DNA from: Deltaproteobacteria bacterium
Lineage (GTDB): Bacteria; Desulfobacterota; DSM-4660; Desulfatiglandales; Desulfatiglandaceae
Reading direction: 5' to 3'
DNA: 19,305 nucleotides
Assembly: GCA_018644785.1 (NCBI GenBank)
Contig: JABGPV010000072.1
Coordinates: 1-19,305, forward strand
Below are positions 7,194 to 13,684 of this stretch, piece after piece (positions within the stretch are counted from its first letter, which is position 1; each line of letters opens with the position of its first letter). The position numbers were made by a program, and so were the translations under genes. Under the pieces are notes generated by a model that was not told the DNA's origin, made no database searches, and saw nothing but the letters and a program-made list of their open reading frames with translations.

Positions 7194-8835
7194 CCCTGAA
7201 TTCACCTATCAGTTTCTCACCATCCGGCGTGGTCAAAATCCCCTGGCCATCTCTTTTGTCATCTTTCCATTCACCCAAATATTTTAGACCGTCAGAGGCG
7301 GTAAAAAACCCCTGCCCATCCCTTTTACCATCCTTCCAGGAACCTTCATATCTTGATCCATCAGGGTAGGTCATAATCCCTCGTCCATGGATTTTGTCAT
7401 TCTTGAATTCACCTTCATATCTTGATCCATCAGGGTAGGTCATAATCCCTCGTCCATGGATTTTGTCATTCTTGAATTCACCTTTATATCTTGATCCATC
7501 AGGGTAGGAATAAACTCCCTGTCCCTCTCTTTCACCATCCTCCCACTCACCATCATATTTCTTCCCCTCCGGACCTGTGGAAACCCCATCCCCATGGGGC
7601 CTACCATCCTCCCACGCACCTTCATATTTTGATCCATCAGGGTAAGAATAAAACCCCTGCCCATCCCTTTTACCATCCTTCCAGGAACCTTCATATTTCC
7701 TGCCGTCAGGATGGGAATAAATCCCAGCGCCATCCCTTTTATCATTCCGCCAGTCACCTTCATATTTTGAACCGTCAGGGTAGAAATAAACCCCCTGCCC
7801 ATCTCTTTTACCATCCTTCCAAGAACCTTCATATTTCCTGCCGTCAGGATGGGAATAAATCCCCACCCCATCTCTTTTACCATCCTTCCACGCACCTTCA
7901 TATTCTGATCCATCAGGGTAGAAATAAACCCCCTGCCCATCTCTTTTATCATCCTTCCAAGAACCTTCATATTTCCTGCCGTCAGGATGGGCATAAATCC
8001 CCACCCCATCTCTTTTACCATCCTTCCACGCGCCTTCATATTTTGAACCATCGGGGTAATTTAGAATCCCTCGTCCTGCTCTTTCACCATCCTTGAATTC
8101 TCCAACATATTTCTTGTCCTGGCTGATCAAAATTCCATTCCCATGGGGTTTATCATCCTTCCATTCACCCTCATATTTTTTACCATTAGAATAAATATAT
8201 ACCCCTTGCCCATCCCTTTTACCATCCTTCCAGGAACCTTCATATTTCCTGCCGTCAGGATGGGAATAAATCCCAGCGCCATCCCTTTTATCATTCCGCC
8301 AGTCACCTTCATATTTTGAACCGTCAGGATAGGTCAAAGTCCCTTGCCCATCCCTTTTACCATCCTTCCAGGAACCTTCATATTTTGAACCGTCAGGATA
8401 GGTCAAAGTCCCTTGCCCATCCCTTTTACTATCCTTCCATGCGCCTTCATATTTTGAACCGTCAAAATAAATATACGTCCCCTGTCCATCCCTCTTATCA
8501 TCAATCCAGTCACCCTCAAATTTTGAACCGTCAAGATAGGTCAAAATCCCTTTTCCATCCCTTTGGCTATCCTTCCACGCACCTTCATATTTTGAACCGT
8601 CAGGATAGGTATATATGCCTTGTCCATGTGCCATATAGTCCTTGAAATGACCCACATATTTTGAACCATCAGGGTAGGCATAAGCCCCTTGGCCATTGAC
8701 ACAGTCACCTTCAACACATTTCCCAAATATCGTTACGGGTAGAAAACATACCAACAACAGGAGAGAAACAAAAGCGATACGCCTTTTGGCTTGTGGACCT
8801 TGAACTAATTGAGACAATTTAAACTCTCTGAACAT
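7162..8835 (-). CDS. Exported MORN-repeat protein (22 repeats)
   Basis: This 557-residue protein starts with a positively charged N-region and a hydrophobic core (residues about 18-38, RRIAFVSLLLLVCFLPVTIFG), so it is probably exported. There is no lipobox. From residue 48 to 552 it consists of 22 consecutive MORN units of 23 residues (one of 22), with pattern GxGxYxYPDGSKYEGxWKDxKRD, followed by GRNGR. MORN repeats form an elongated beta-sheet; in eukaryotes some bind lipids, but bacterial roles are mostly unknown. Two Cys (C40, C45) precede the repeats. The annotated ATG lacks a good ribosome site; TTG at residue 7 (preceded by AGAGAG) is an alternative start. It overlaps the downstream GH13 gene, so the two are probably one transcript. 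Units 6-7 and 14-15 are almost identical, as are 18-20, showing recent repeat shuffling. Confidence 0.88.
   Translation of the reverse strand: MFREFKLSQLVQGPQAKRRIAFVSLLLLVCFLPVTIFGKCVEGDCVNGQGAYAYPDGSKYVGHFKDYMAHGQGIYTYPDGSKYEGAWKDSQRDGKGILTYLDGSKFEGDWIDDKRDGQGTYIYFDGSKYEGAWKDSKRDGQGTLTYPDGSKYEGSWKDGKRDGQGTLTYPDGSKYEGDWRNDKRDGAGIYSHPDGRKYEGSWKDGKRDGQGVYIYSNGKKYEGEWKDDKPHGNGILISQDKKYVGEFKDGERAGRGILNYPDGSKYEGAWKDGKRDGVGIYAHPDGRKYEGSWKDDKRDGQGVYFYPDGSEYEGAWKDGKRDGVGIYSHPDGRKYEGSWKDGKRDGQGVYFYPDGSKYEGDWRNDKRDGAGIYSHPDGRKYEGSWKDGKRDGQGFYSYPDGSKYEGAWEDGRPHGDGVSTGPEGKKYDGEWEDGEREGQGVYSYPDGSRYKGEFKNDKIHGRGIMTYPDGSRYEGEFKNDKIHGRGIMTYPDGSRYEGSWKDGKRDGQGFFTASDGLKYLGEWKDDKRDGQGILTTPDGEKLIGEFRDGNFMGRNGR
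7180..8694 (-). repeat. 69-bp tandem repeat array encoding MORN units
   Basis: Twenty-two units with a 69-bp period (one 66 bp). Neighbouring units at 7372-7440 and 7441-7509 are almost base-for-base identical, and a two-unit block near 7700-7830 recurs near 8230-8340. The array can expand or contract by slippage without changing frame. Long frames on the opposite strand here are by-products of the repeat. Confidence 0.9.
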
Positions 8836-8882
8836 TCACAGGCAATCTTGAGTGTTTTAAATTCCGGAGTTTTCAGGCAGGG

Positions 8883-8913
8883 ATTATATACAATTTTTGA
8901 AGAAAACTGTAAA
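8883..8913 (-). promoter_or_regulatory. Candidate sigma70-type promoter for the MORN-GH13 pair
   Basis: Reading the minus strand, TTTACA (8908-8913) is followed after 17 bases by TATATA (8885-8890), overlapping TATAAT (8883-8888, spacing 19). Transcription would begin near 8876, about 40 nt before the MORN start codon. The match is good at -10 and moderate at -35. Confidence 0.5.
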
Positions 8914-9000
8914 GATATTCAATTTTTTTGCCGATCTAATATTTGAACATCCAAGAAGTTTCCCTTTATCCTTAGCGCATAAAATATTGAGGGGTCTACA

Positions 9001-9129
9001 ATGGAAAAGCTACAGAACATATACGAAGCTCTGGAAATTATGCGAGAGGACCAGCAACAATTTGATAGGACTGTTGCTGATTTAAGAAGAGAAAAGAATT
9101 CCATAACAAAAGGAGATCGGGAGCATTGA
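9001..9129 (+). CDS. Small 42-residue charged protein coupled to the next gene
   Basis: ATG 9001 has GAGGGG six bases upstream, and the frame runs 42 codons to TGA at 9127-9129. The peptide begins MEKLQNIYEALEIMRED, is rich in Glu, Gln, Arg and Lys, and looks like a single amphipathic helix without a signal peptide. Its TGA overlaps the TTG start of the following gene (TTGA, 9126-9129), and the ribosome site of that gene (AGGAGA) lies inside this frame, a classic translational-coupling arrangement. I do not recognise the family. It could be a real small protein or a leader that controls expression of the secreted protein that follows. Confidence 0.6.
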   Translation: MEKLQNIYEALEIMREDQQQFDRTVADLRREKNSITKGDREH

Positions 9130-10076
9130 AAAAACCATTATCAATGATTGGGCTGGCAACCATTGCACTCCTGCTCACGTTAGGGATTATCACTGAAGCC
9201 CTTGCCATTGATGTTTACCATTTTCTGGTGCAATACAAAAATGGCAGGGTTGCTGAAAAAATTTCTACACAATCGGAGGAAAGCTATAAAAATTGCTATG
9301 AAGGGTATGTGGAAAATGTAGCATTACTTAAGAAAAAGGAATATTCCTTACAGGGATTTGCTCAAACCTTTGGTGAAAGAAATTATCATCGATTAATGAC
9401 CGGCTATTTCGGGATTGGCCTGGAAGAGCAGATAATTTTTGATAGAAACGGAGGAGGGCTCGAAGTGGATCCCCAGGCGTTGCCCCCCCCTGACGGGAAG
9501 TCAAAGGCACTGGCAAAAAAAATCGACAGGATTATCCATGGCGACAATCGGGCCGGTGATTCTAACCCATCAGGTAAATCCTTGTTGCCAAATCCGGGGC
9601 CATTGCCGGCACGGCGCGATGATCCTGATTCCCTGGCTAACGGGTCTCTGCAGGAGGAAGGTATCGACCTACCGGCTGACCCCCATCCGGAAAGCCCCAA
9701 AGAATCGGATGAAAAAAAGGGCTATGGCCCCAAAATAGATGTTTACCGGTTTTTAGCGGAATACATAAACGGCGGGACGGTTGAAAAGGCCTCAACACTG
9801 TTACCGGAGGAATATCATACGCAATATAAAGGTTATGTCAGGAAAGTAGCATCGCTCGGAAAAGAAACATACACCGTGAGAGAGTTCAAAAAAACTTTCG
9901 GGGGGGAAAGCTACGATTTGTTAATTCAGGGGTTGTTCGGGAAAGACGATACGGACATCGTAATGGAAAACAGGATAAAAAGAGGAATAGCGCCACGCCC
10001 AGATGTGCTGCCTGTCCCATCTGAAAAATCAATTAAATTGGCCAACAAATTAAAAAGACTTACTGAGAATCAGTAG
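9126..10076 (+). CDS. Secreted protein with a duplicated domain of unknown function
   Basis: This 316-residue protein starts with a clear signal peptide (KK, hydrophobic core to residue 24, cleavage likely after ALA at 27), so the mature form begins IDVYHFL. Two homologous domains of about 108 residues follow: 28-136 and 204-312. They share IDVYxFLxxYxNG, VEKxST, EEY/ESY, YxGYVxxVAxL, KxxYxxxxFxxTFG, YxxLxxGxFG and a C-terminal helix (KSKALAKKIDRI against KSIKLANKLKRL). The domains are joined by a Pro/Asp/Ser-rich linker (about 140-200). Each domain looks largely helical. I do not recognise the family. The TTG start is supported by AGGAGA upstream and the signal peptide that begins directly after it. 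It ends 6 bp from the convergent response-regulator gene. Its promoter region is shared with the divergent MORN gene, which also encodes an exported repeat protein. Confidence 0.75.
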   Translation: MKKPLSMIGLATIALLLTLGIITEALAIDVYHFLVQYKNGRVAEKISTQSEESYKNCYEGYVENVALLKKKEYSLQGFAQTFGERNYHRLMTGYFGIGLEEQIIFDRNGGGLEVDPQALPPPDGKSKALAKKIDRIIHGDNRAGDSNPSGKSLLPNPGPLPARRDDPDSLANGSLQEEGIDLPADPHPESPKESDEKKGYGPKIDVYRFLAEYINGGTVEKASTLLPEEYHTQYKGYVRKVASLGKETYTVREFKKTFGGESYDLLIQGLFGKDDTDIVMENRIKRGIAPRPDVLPVPSEKSIKLANKLKRLTENQ

Positions 10077-10082
10077 CCTCCC

Positions 10083-10766
10083 CTATATTCGTCTCTTGGA
10101 TTCCTCCAAGATCTTTTCGATTAAAGCATAATAGGGGCTTTCTCCCGGAATTGCCTCCTTTAGGTGATCAGCGTAGCTTTCGATCTTCTCCAATGCTTCT
10201 GACTGTGTATCGATTATCTCTTCATATCCCTTTTGCATGCCAAACAGGTGATCAATCTTTGTACCCAAGGTCCTCAATATCTCCTGAAGTTTATTTTCCG
10301 GGATATCGTCTCTGTTTACCAGTAAATCCAACAGTTGATTGTGGAGTGCCTTATGTATTTGCAAAGTATTTTCTGAATTAAGGAACCGCTTATATTCCAA
10401 TACCCTGTCAATTTTTTCTTTTAATTCATTAAGGGGAATAGGCTTCATCACATAATCAAAGGCGCCCAGTTTCATAGCGTCCACAGCGCTTTCTACAGTG
10501 GCATACCCCGTAATCATGATGACCTCGGTCAAAGGGTTATGCTCTTTTACATGCTTTAGAAGGCTCATCCCACCCTCATTATTACCCCCTGTACCAGGCA
10601 TATTTTTGTCGGTCAGAAGAATGTCATAGTCATTTGTTTGCATCAGCGCTAACGCACTGTCCACACTCCCCGCCAGGTCAACGTGGTATCCAATCCCTTC
10701 CATAAAATCAGAAAGCGTATCAAGGATATTCTTTTCATCATCTGCGATCAGTATTCTTGCTTTCAT
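10083..10766 (-). CDS. Response regulator with C-terminal helical extension, no DNA-binding domain
   Basis: The protein has 227 residues from the ATG at 10766, which has AGGAGG five bases upstream; a longer reading to 10787 is less likely. Residues 1-120 form a receiver: acidic D9-D10, phospho-acceptor D53 in LLTDKNMPG, Thr/Gly in MITGYAT and Lys in YVMKPIPL. A short glycine/asparagine insert (GTGGNNEGG) follows the phosphorylation loop. The remaining 105 residues are charged and helix-forming (KLQEILRTLGTKIDHLF, ALEKIESYADHLKEAI) and carry no helix-turn-helix, GGDEF or HD motif. Receivers of this type (YVMKPI, ESAVDAMKLGAFDY) normally head NtrC-like activators. The gene lies 52 nt downstream of an activator that lacks a receiver, so the two may be halves of one regulatory unit. 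This is inference from order. Confidence 0.88.
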   Translation of the reverse strand: MKARILIADDEKNILDTLSDFMEGIGYHVDLAGSVDSALALMQTNDYDILLTDKNMPGTGGNNEGGMSLLKHVKEHNPLTEVIMITGYATVESAVDAMKLGAFDYVMKPIPLNELKEKIDRVLEYKRFLNSENTLQIHKALHNQLLDLLVNRDDIPENKLQEILRTLGTKIDHLFGMQKGYEEIIDTQSEALEKIESYADHLKEAIPGESPYYALIEKILEESKRRI

Positions 10767-10818
10767 CCAGCCTCCTTTTATCCACACCTCAATCCCAACC
10801 GGAACCCATCAACAAAAG

Positions 10819-11838
10819 CTATGGCGCCCGGTTGTTCCGGACTTGCTTCAGCACCTTCGGGTCGGGTAAACTCAGGTGGTGCCTCTTGATTTTTTCCACA
10901 AGGGTTGTTCGCTTTAGATGGAGAAGCTGCGCAGCCTTGTTTTTCACGCCTTTAGCCTTTTGTAAGGATTGAATTATCAAGGCTTTTTCAAAATCTGTTA
11001 CAGCCGTATTAAGACATATACCCTCACCTGCAATCTCAATGGTTTCGCCACCCGGTTGCGCTTTGATCGACCGTACGATTTTTTCCGGCAAATCGTGTCT
11101 CTTTATTGTCCCTTCCTGTTTCAGTACAACAAGCCTCTCAATTAAATTCTTAAGCTCTCTGACGTTCCCCGGCCATGCATACTCCGACAACTGTTTGAGG
11201 ACATTTTCTGAAAATCCTTCAATATTATAATCATTCTTTTTATTGAAAGTTTTAAGGAAATACCTTGCCAGAAGGGGAACGTCACGTTGTCGATTTCTCA
11301 GCGGTGGTAAATTTAGAGGTATTACATAAAGTCGGTAAAACAGATCTTCACGAAACAGGCCTTTCTCGACCTGTCTTTCCAGGTTCCGATGGGTGGCGGC
11401 GATTACGCGAACATCCGCTCTTGTGGTTTTATTACCACCGACCTGCTCGAATTCACCCTCCTCCAGAACCCTCAATATCTTTACCTGAAGGTTTGCGCTC
11501 ATATCACCAATTTCATCCAAGAAAATGGTGCCGCTGTTGCCCCTCTCAAACTTTCCGGTCTTGTTTGTGACAGCTCCGGTAAAGGCCCCCCGCACATGGC
11601 CGAACAATTCGCTTTCTAATAGATTTTCCGGGATGGCCCCGCAATTGATCGATACGAAGGGCCTGTCAACCCTCTTAGAATTCAGGTGGATAGCCCTGGC
11701 TGCCAGCCCCTTGCCGGTGCCGGTTTCCCCGGTAATCAGAATGGTGGTGTCGCTTGAGGCAACCCGCTCGATAACCTTGAAAACTTTTTGGATTTCGAAA
11801 CTCTGCCCGATTATCCCATCAAATTTCAGTTGGAGCAT
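10819..11838 (-). CDS. Sigma54-dependent transcriptional activator lacking a receiver domain
   Basis: This 339-residue protein starts almost directly with the AAA+ domain: Walker A GETGTGKG (37-44), the sigma54-contact loop GAFTGA (84-89), Walker [11 protein letters not shown] (104-113), and the arginine region [11 protein letters not shown] Fis-type helix-turn-helix ends the protein (283-320, [10 protein letters not shown] to LVEKIKRH). It lacks the usual N-terminal regulatory domain, like PspF, so its activity must be controlled by a partner or by its level. The start ATG has GGGAG about six bases upstream. Its enhancer sites are not identified; both sigma54 promoters in this window (1108 and 12091) are candidate targets, and the second lies just upstream on the opposite strand. 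The next gene in the transcript is a response regulator without an output domain. Confidence 0.93.
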   Translation of the reverse strand: MLQLKFDGIIGQSFEIQKVFKVIERVASSDTTILITGETGTGKGLAARAIHLNSKRVDRPFVSINCGAIPENLLESELFGHVRGAFTGAVTNKTGKFERGNSGTIFLDEIGDMSANLQVKILRVLEEGEFEQVGGNKTTRADVRVIAATHRNLERQVEKGLFREDLFYRLYVIPLNLPPLRNRQRDVPLLARYFLKTFNKKNDYNIEGFSENVLKQLSEYAWPGNVRELKNLIERLVVLKQEGTIKRHDLPEKIVRSIKAQPGGETIEIAGEGICLNTAVTDFEKALIIQSLQKAKGVKNKAAQLLHLKRTTLVEKIKRHHLSLPDPKVLKQVRNNRAP

Positions 11839-11917
11839 GAAATACTCCCACGGGGATATTGCATTAACTTCTTAGAACAGCTTTCATGAAAGGCTATTAG
11901 CTCTGTTTTCCCGTATA

Positions 11918-11946
11918 AGTTTAGGAGGATCAAACACGTTTGTCAA
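11918..11946 (-). promoter_or_regulatory. Candidate sigma70-type promoter for the sigma54-activator operon
   Basis: On the minus strand TTGACA (11941-11946) is a perfect -35 box, followed after 17 bases by TAAACT (11918-11923), a four-of-six -10 box. Transcription would start near 11911, about 70 nt upstream of the activator gene. Confidence 0.45.
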
Positions 11947-11968
11947 TCAGTCAGGGAATGAACAAAAG

Positions 11969-11982
11969 AAATGACGTCATTT
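11969..11982. promoter_or_regulatory. 14-bp perfect palindrome, possible operator
   Basis: AAATGACGTCATTT reads the same on both strands. It sits between the two divergent -35 boxes (11941-11946 on minus, 11985-11990 on plus), where a dimeric regulator could control both directions. No regulator can be named from the sequence. Confidence 0.45.
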
Positions 11983-11984
11983 TC

Positions 11985-12012
11985 TTGACGAAATCACCAA
12001 TCATGCTACAAT
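11985..12012 (+). promoter_or_regulatory. Candidate sigma70-type promoter towards the response regulator
   Basis: TTGACG (11985-11990), 16-bp spacer, TACAAT (12007-12012). Transcription would start near 12019, giving a leader of about 200 nt that runs through the sigma54 promoter at 12091. It would provide basal expression beside the inducible promoter. Confidence 0.45.
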
Positions 12013-12090
12013 TGACGCGTACATGCCCATTGAGTGGCAATCCATAATAGAAACAGCCTGCAGTCATTGATATTTGTGGATTCTCTGTTC

Positions 12091-12105
12091 TGGCACAATG
12101 TTTGC
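12091..12105 (+). promoter_or_regulatory. Sigma54 (-24/-12) promoter
   Basis: TGGCAC, five bases, TTGC, with GG at 12092-12093 and GC at 12104-12105: exact GG-N10-GC spacing. The expected start is near 12116, about 108 nt upstream of the response-regulator gene at 12224. The leader contains a possible GGAA/ATCC to GGAT/TTCC stem near 12135-12167. Confidence 0.82.
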
Positions 12106-12223
12106 CTATTTTTTAAACGGGCAGGCAACTATTAAGGAAAAGGAAAAGATCCGCAGAGGATTTCCTGAATAAGCAAGTGAAAATTCCAAGATATTTGTTA
12201 TATGTTGAAAGGGAGAGACCCCT

Positions 12224-13003
12224 ATGAGTATTCTAATTGTGGAAGACAATCCGGTAAACGCTAGAATACTGACCATTCATCTTCAAAAGGCCGGTTACGA
12301 AACCATAGTTGCGCACAGTGCAGAAGAGGCACTGGAATGTCTCATGTCCAATCCCCGGATCAGGCTTGTAATTACCGACATTATGATGTCGGGAATGAGC
12401 GGGCTACAACTCCTTGATAAAATAAAGGCGTTGCCCGATTGGAAAGATATACCCGTGATCATGTGCTCTTCTCTTGCGGATTTGGAAACTGTCAAAAAAG
12501 CCATGAAAGCAGGCTGTAAGCATTATTTAATTAAGCCGGTGGACAAGAATAATCTACTGCGGAATGTTCGGGAGGCCCTAAAACATAGCAAGCTTATCTT
12601 GAAAGACAAGAAGGACGTTATGACCCGGTTGGGTTTAGACAAGAATTCCTATGAAGAGGTTGCCGACATTTTTCTAGCGATGGTGAATGAAAAAATTATT
12701 CAATTGGAAAAGCAGACGGCAGATGAAGATCCCCAAAAGCTCTCCATACATGTATCGGAATTATCGGAGAATGCAATTTCCTTTGGCGCCGAAAGGCTCG
12801 CGGAAGTTCTGGAAAAACTTTCCCCAGGCGAAATTCAGGGTGGTGTAGAGAGCCACAGTTCCAATTATTCTTTGCTCCTAAAGGAATTGAAGCTTGTTAA
12901 AGATGCTTTGGAGGGACAGACGGAAAAAGCCAAAATATCATCCAAGGCCAAGCCCAGTGAGAAAGACGTTGAGAAATCAAAAAAAACGGTTAAGAAAAGT
13001 TAA
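12224..13003 (+). CDS. Response regulator with degenerate HPt-like domain and Lys-rich tail
   Basis: This 259-residue protein has a receiver (1-125): E7-D8, phospho-acceptor D52 in VITDIMMSGMSG and Lys in YLIKPVD. The Pro that normally follows the phosphorylated loop is Ser. Residues about 135-205 look like an HPt four-helix domain, ending FGAERLAEVLEKLSPG. However, in the expected HSLKGSAxxxGA motif the His and Gly are missing (SELSENAISFGA), so it probably cannot carry phosphate in the usual way. The last 30 residues are rich in Lys, Ser and Glu. There is no DNA-binding domain. A GGGAG ribosome site precedes ATG. The sigma54 promoter at 12091 points to this gene, so its level should depend on a sigma54 activator, presumably the divergent neighbour. 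The HPt reading is moderate; the receiver is certain. Confidence 0.88.
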   Translation: MSILIVEDNPVNARILTIHLQKAGYETIVAHSAEEALECLMSNPRIRLVITDIMMSGMSGLQLLDKIKALPDWKDIPVIMCSSLADLETVKKAMKAGCKHYLIKPVDKNNLLRNVREALKHSKLILKDKKDVMTRLGLDKNSYEEVADIFLAMVNEKIIQLEKQTADEDPQKLSIHVSELSENAISFGAERLAEVLEKLSPGEIQGGVESHSSNYSLLLKELKLVKDALEGQTEKAKISSKAKPSEKDVEKSKKTVKKS

Positions 13004-13080
13004 GGGCCTAACCAAAGATATTTGAAATTTTGAAATCGATATTCTGCGGTTCAAATAAAGGGTTACGGACACAAAGGGGG

Positions 13081-13558
13081 ATAGTACGGACAAGGCCGTA
13101 CCTTAATCCTCGTTCCTATACCCTTCGTGCGGGAACGCACTTTCGGACGCTCACGTCCTTTTTGTCTTGCAACGGTCCCTGTCCCATAGGGACATTTGAA
13201 AATAGCCCGGCAATTTATTGTCGGGATTTGATGTCCCGCAATTTTTTTAGTCCCATCGGGACGACAGAAAATGGCCGGGAAAGGAATCATGAGTGGGAAA
13301 TTCCCATATCAGCGTTACATTCGAAGAAGAATACCTTGATTTTTTGAAGAAAAATGATGTCTCTTATGATGAGCGATATATCTGGGTTTGAAGGCTGGAA
13401 CTTTCGAGATCTGCCGTCCCTACGGGACTAATTGCATTTACACGAACACATCCCGGCAATGAATTGCCGGGCTATTTTCATGAGTCCCTACGGGACAGAA
13501 AGTCGGCATGTGCTGTGCCGACTTATGTCTGTAGCGAAACAAAGCCAATAAATGCAAT
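13081..13558. repeat. Cluster of REP-like palindromes
   Basis: At least nine hairpin-forming palindromes lie in this stretch. They include GTACGG/CCGTAC (13084-13101), GTGCG/CGCAC (13127-13140), GGACG/CGTCC (13145-13158), four GTCCC-NNN-GGGAC units (13181-13193, 13250-13262, 13416-13428, 13484-13496), CCCGGCAAT/ATTGTCGGG (13206-13225), CCCGGCAAT/ATTGCCGGG (13452-13471), and a 9-bp AGTCGGCA-type stem (13500-13524). ATTGCATTTA (13431-13440) and its complement (13549-13558) bracket the last group, so units are nested. Such clusters are typical of REP/BIME intergenic repeats. Confidence 0.75.
13293..13391 (+). pseudogene. C-terminal remnant of a probable REP-associated (IS200-like Y1) transposase
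   Basis: An open frame of 32 codons ends at TGA 13389-13391 and reads HISVTFEEEYLDFLKKND then VSYDERYIWV. This resembles the usual C-terminus of RAYT/Y1_Tnp proteins, where a TFQEEYxxFLKKxxxxYDERYxW ending is common. The catalytic HUH and Tyr parts are absent; an in-frame TGA lies at 13290-13292. The palindromes on both sides are the kind of sequence such transposases recognise. The identification rests on a short tail recalled from the family, so it is moderate. Confidence 0.5.
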
Positions 13559-13684
13559 GTGTTACAAATGTGAGAGATGAACTCTCAGAGTGAAACTGTA
13601 AGAATCTAAAGATACGCACGCGGTAGATCCTCCTTTCCAGATGATGATCAGGCTACGTCAGTTTAGGAGTTTTGCGAGGAAACC
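13525..13684. other. Leader region of the PocR-type hybrid kinase
   Basis: No gene is seen. GAGAG/CTCTC near 13570-13590 could make a small stem. No convincing sigma70 or sigma54 promoter was found, so the kinase promoter is unassigned. Confidence 0.3.

Noticed and set aside
7440..8096. Long frames of about 200 codons on both strands within the MORN array
   Set aside because: They are by-products of the 69-bp period, which keeps alternative frames open; composition is unnatural (His/Pro or Met/Lys rich).
7180..8694. Regular repeats as a CRISPR array
   Set aside because: The 69-bp units are contiguous, coding and without unique spacers.
8897..9085. 62-codon frame overlapping the 42-codon small gene
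   Set aside because: No ribosome site, and the alternative frame (9001-9129) has a ribosome site and coupling to the next gene.
12117..12223. Leader of the response-regulator gene as a cyclic-di-GMP or other riboswitch
   Set aside because: Only one imperfect stem is visible and the conserved motifs of known classes are missing.
13030..13347. 105-codon frame through the palindrome cluster
   Set aside because: Its sequence is determined by the REP-like palindromes and shows no protein-like pattern.
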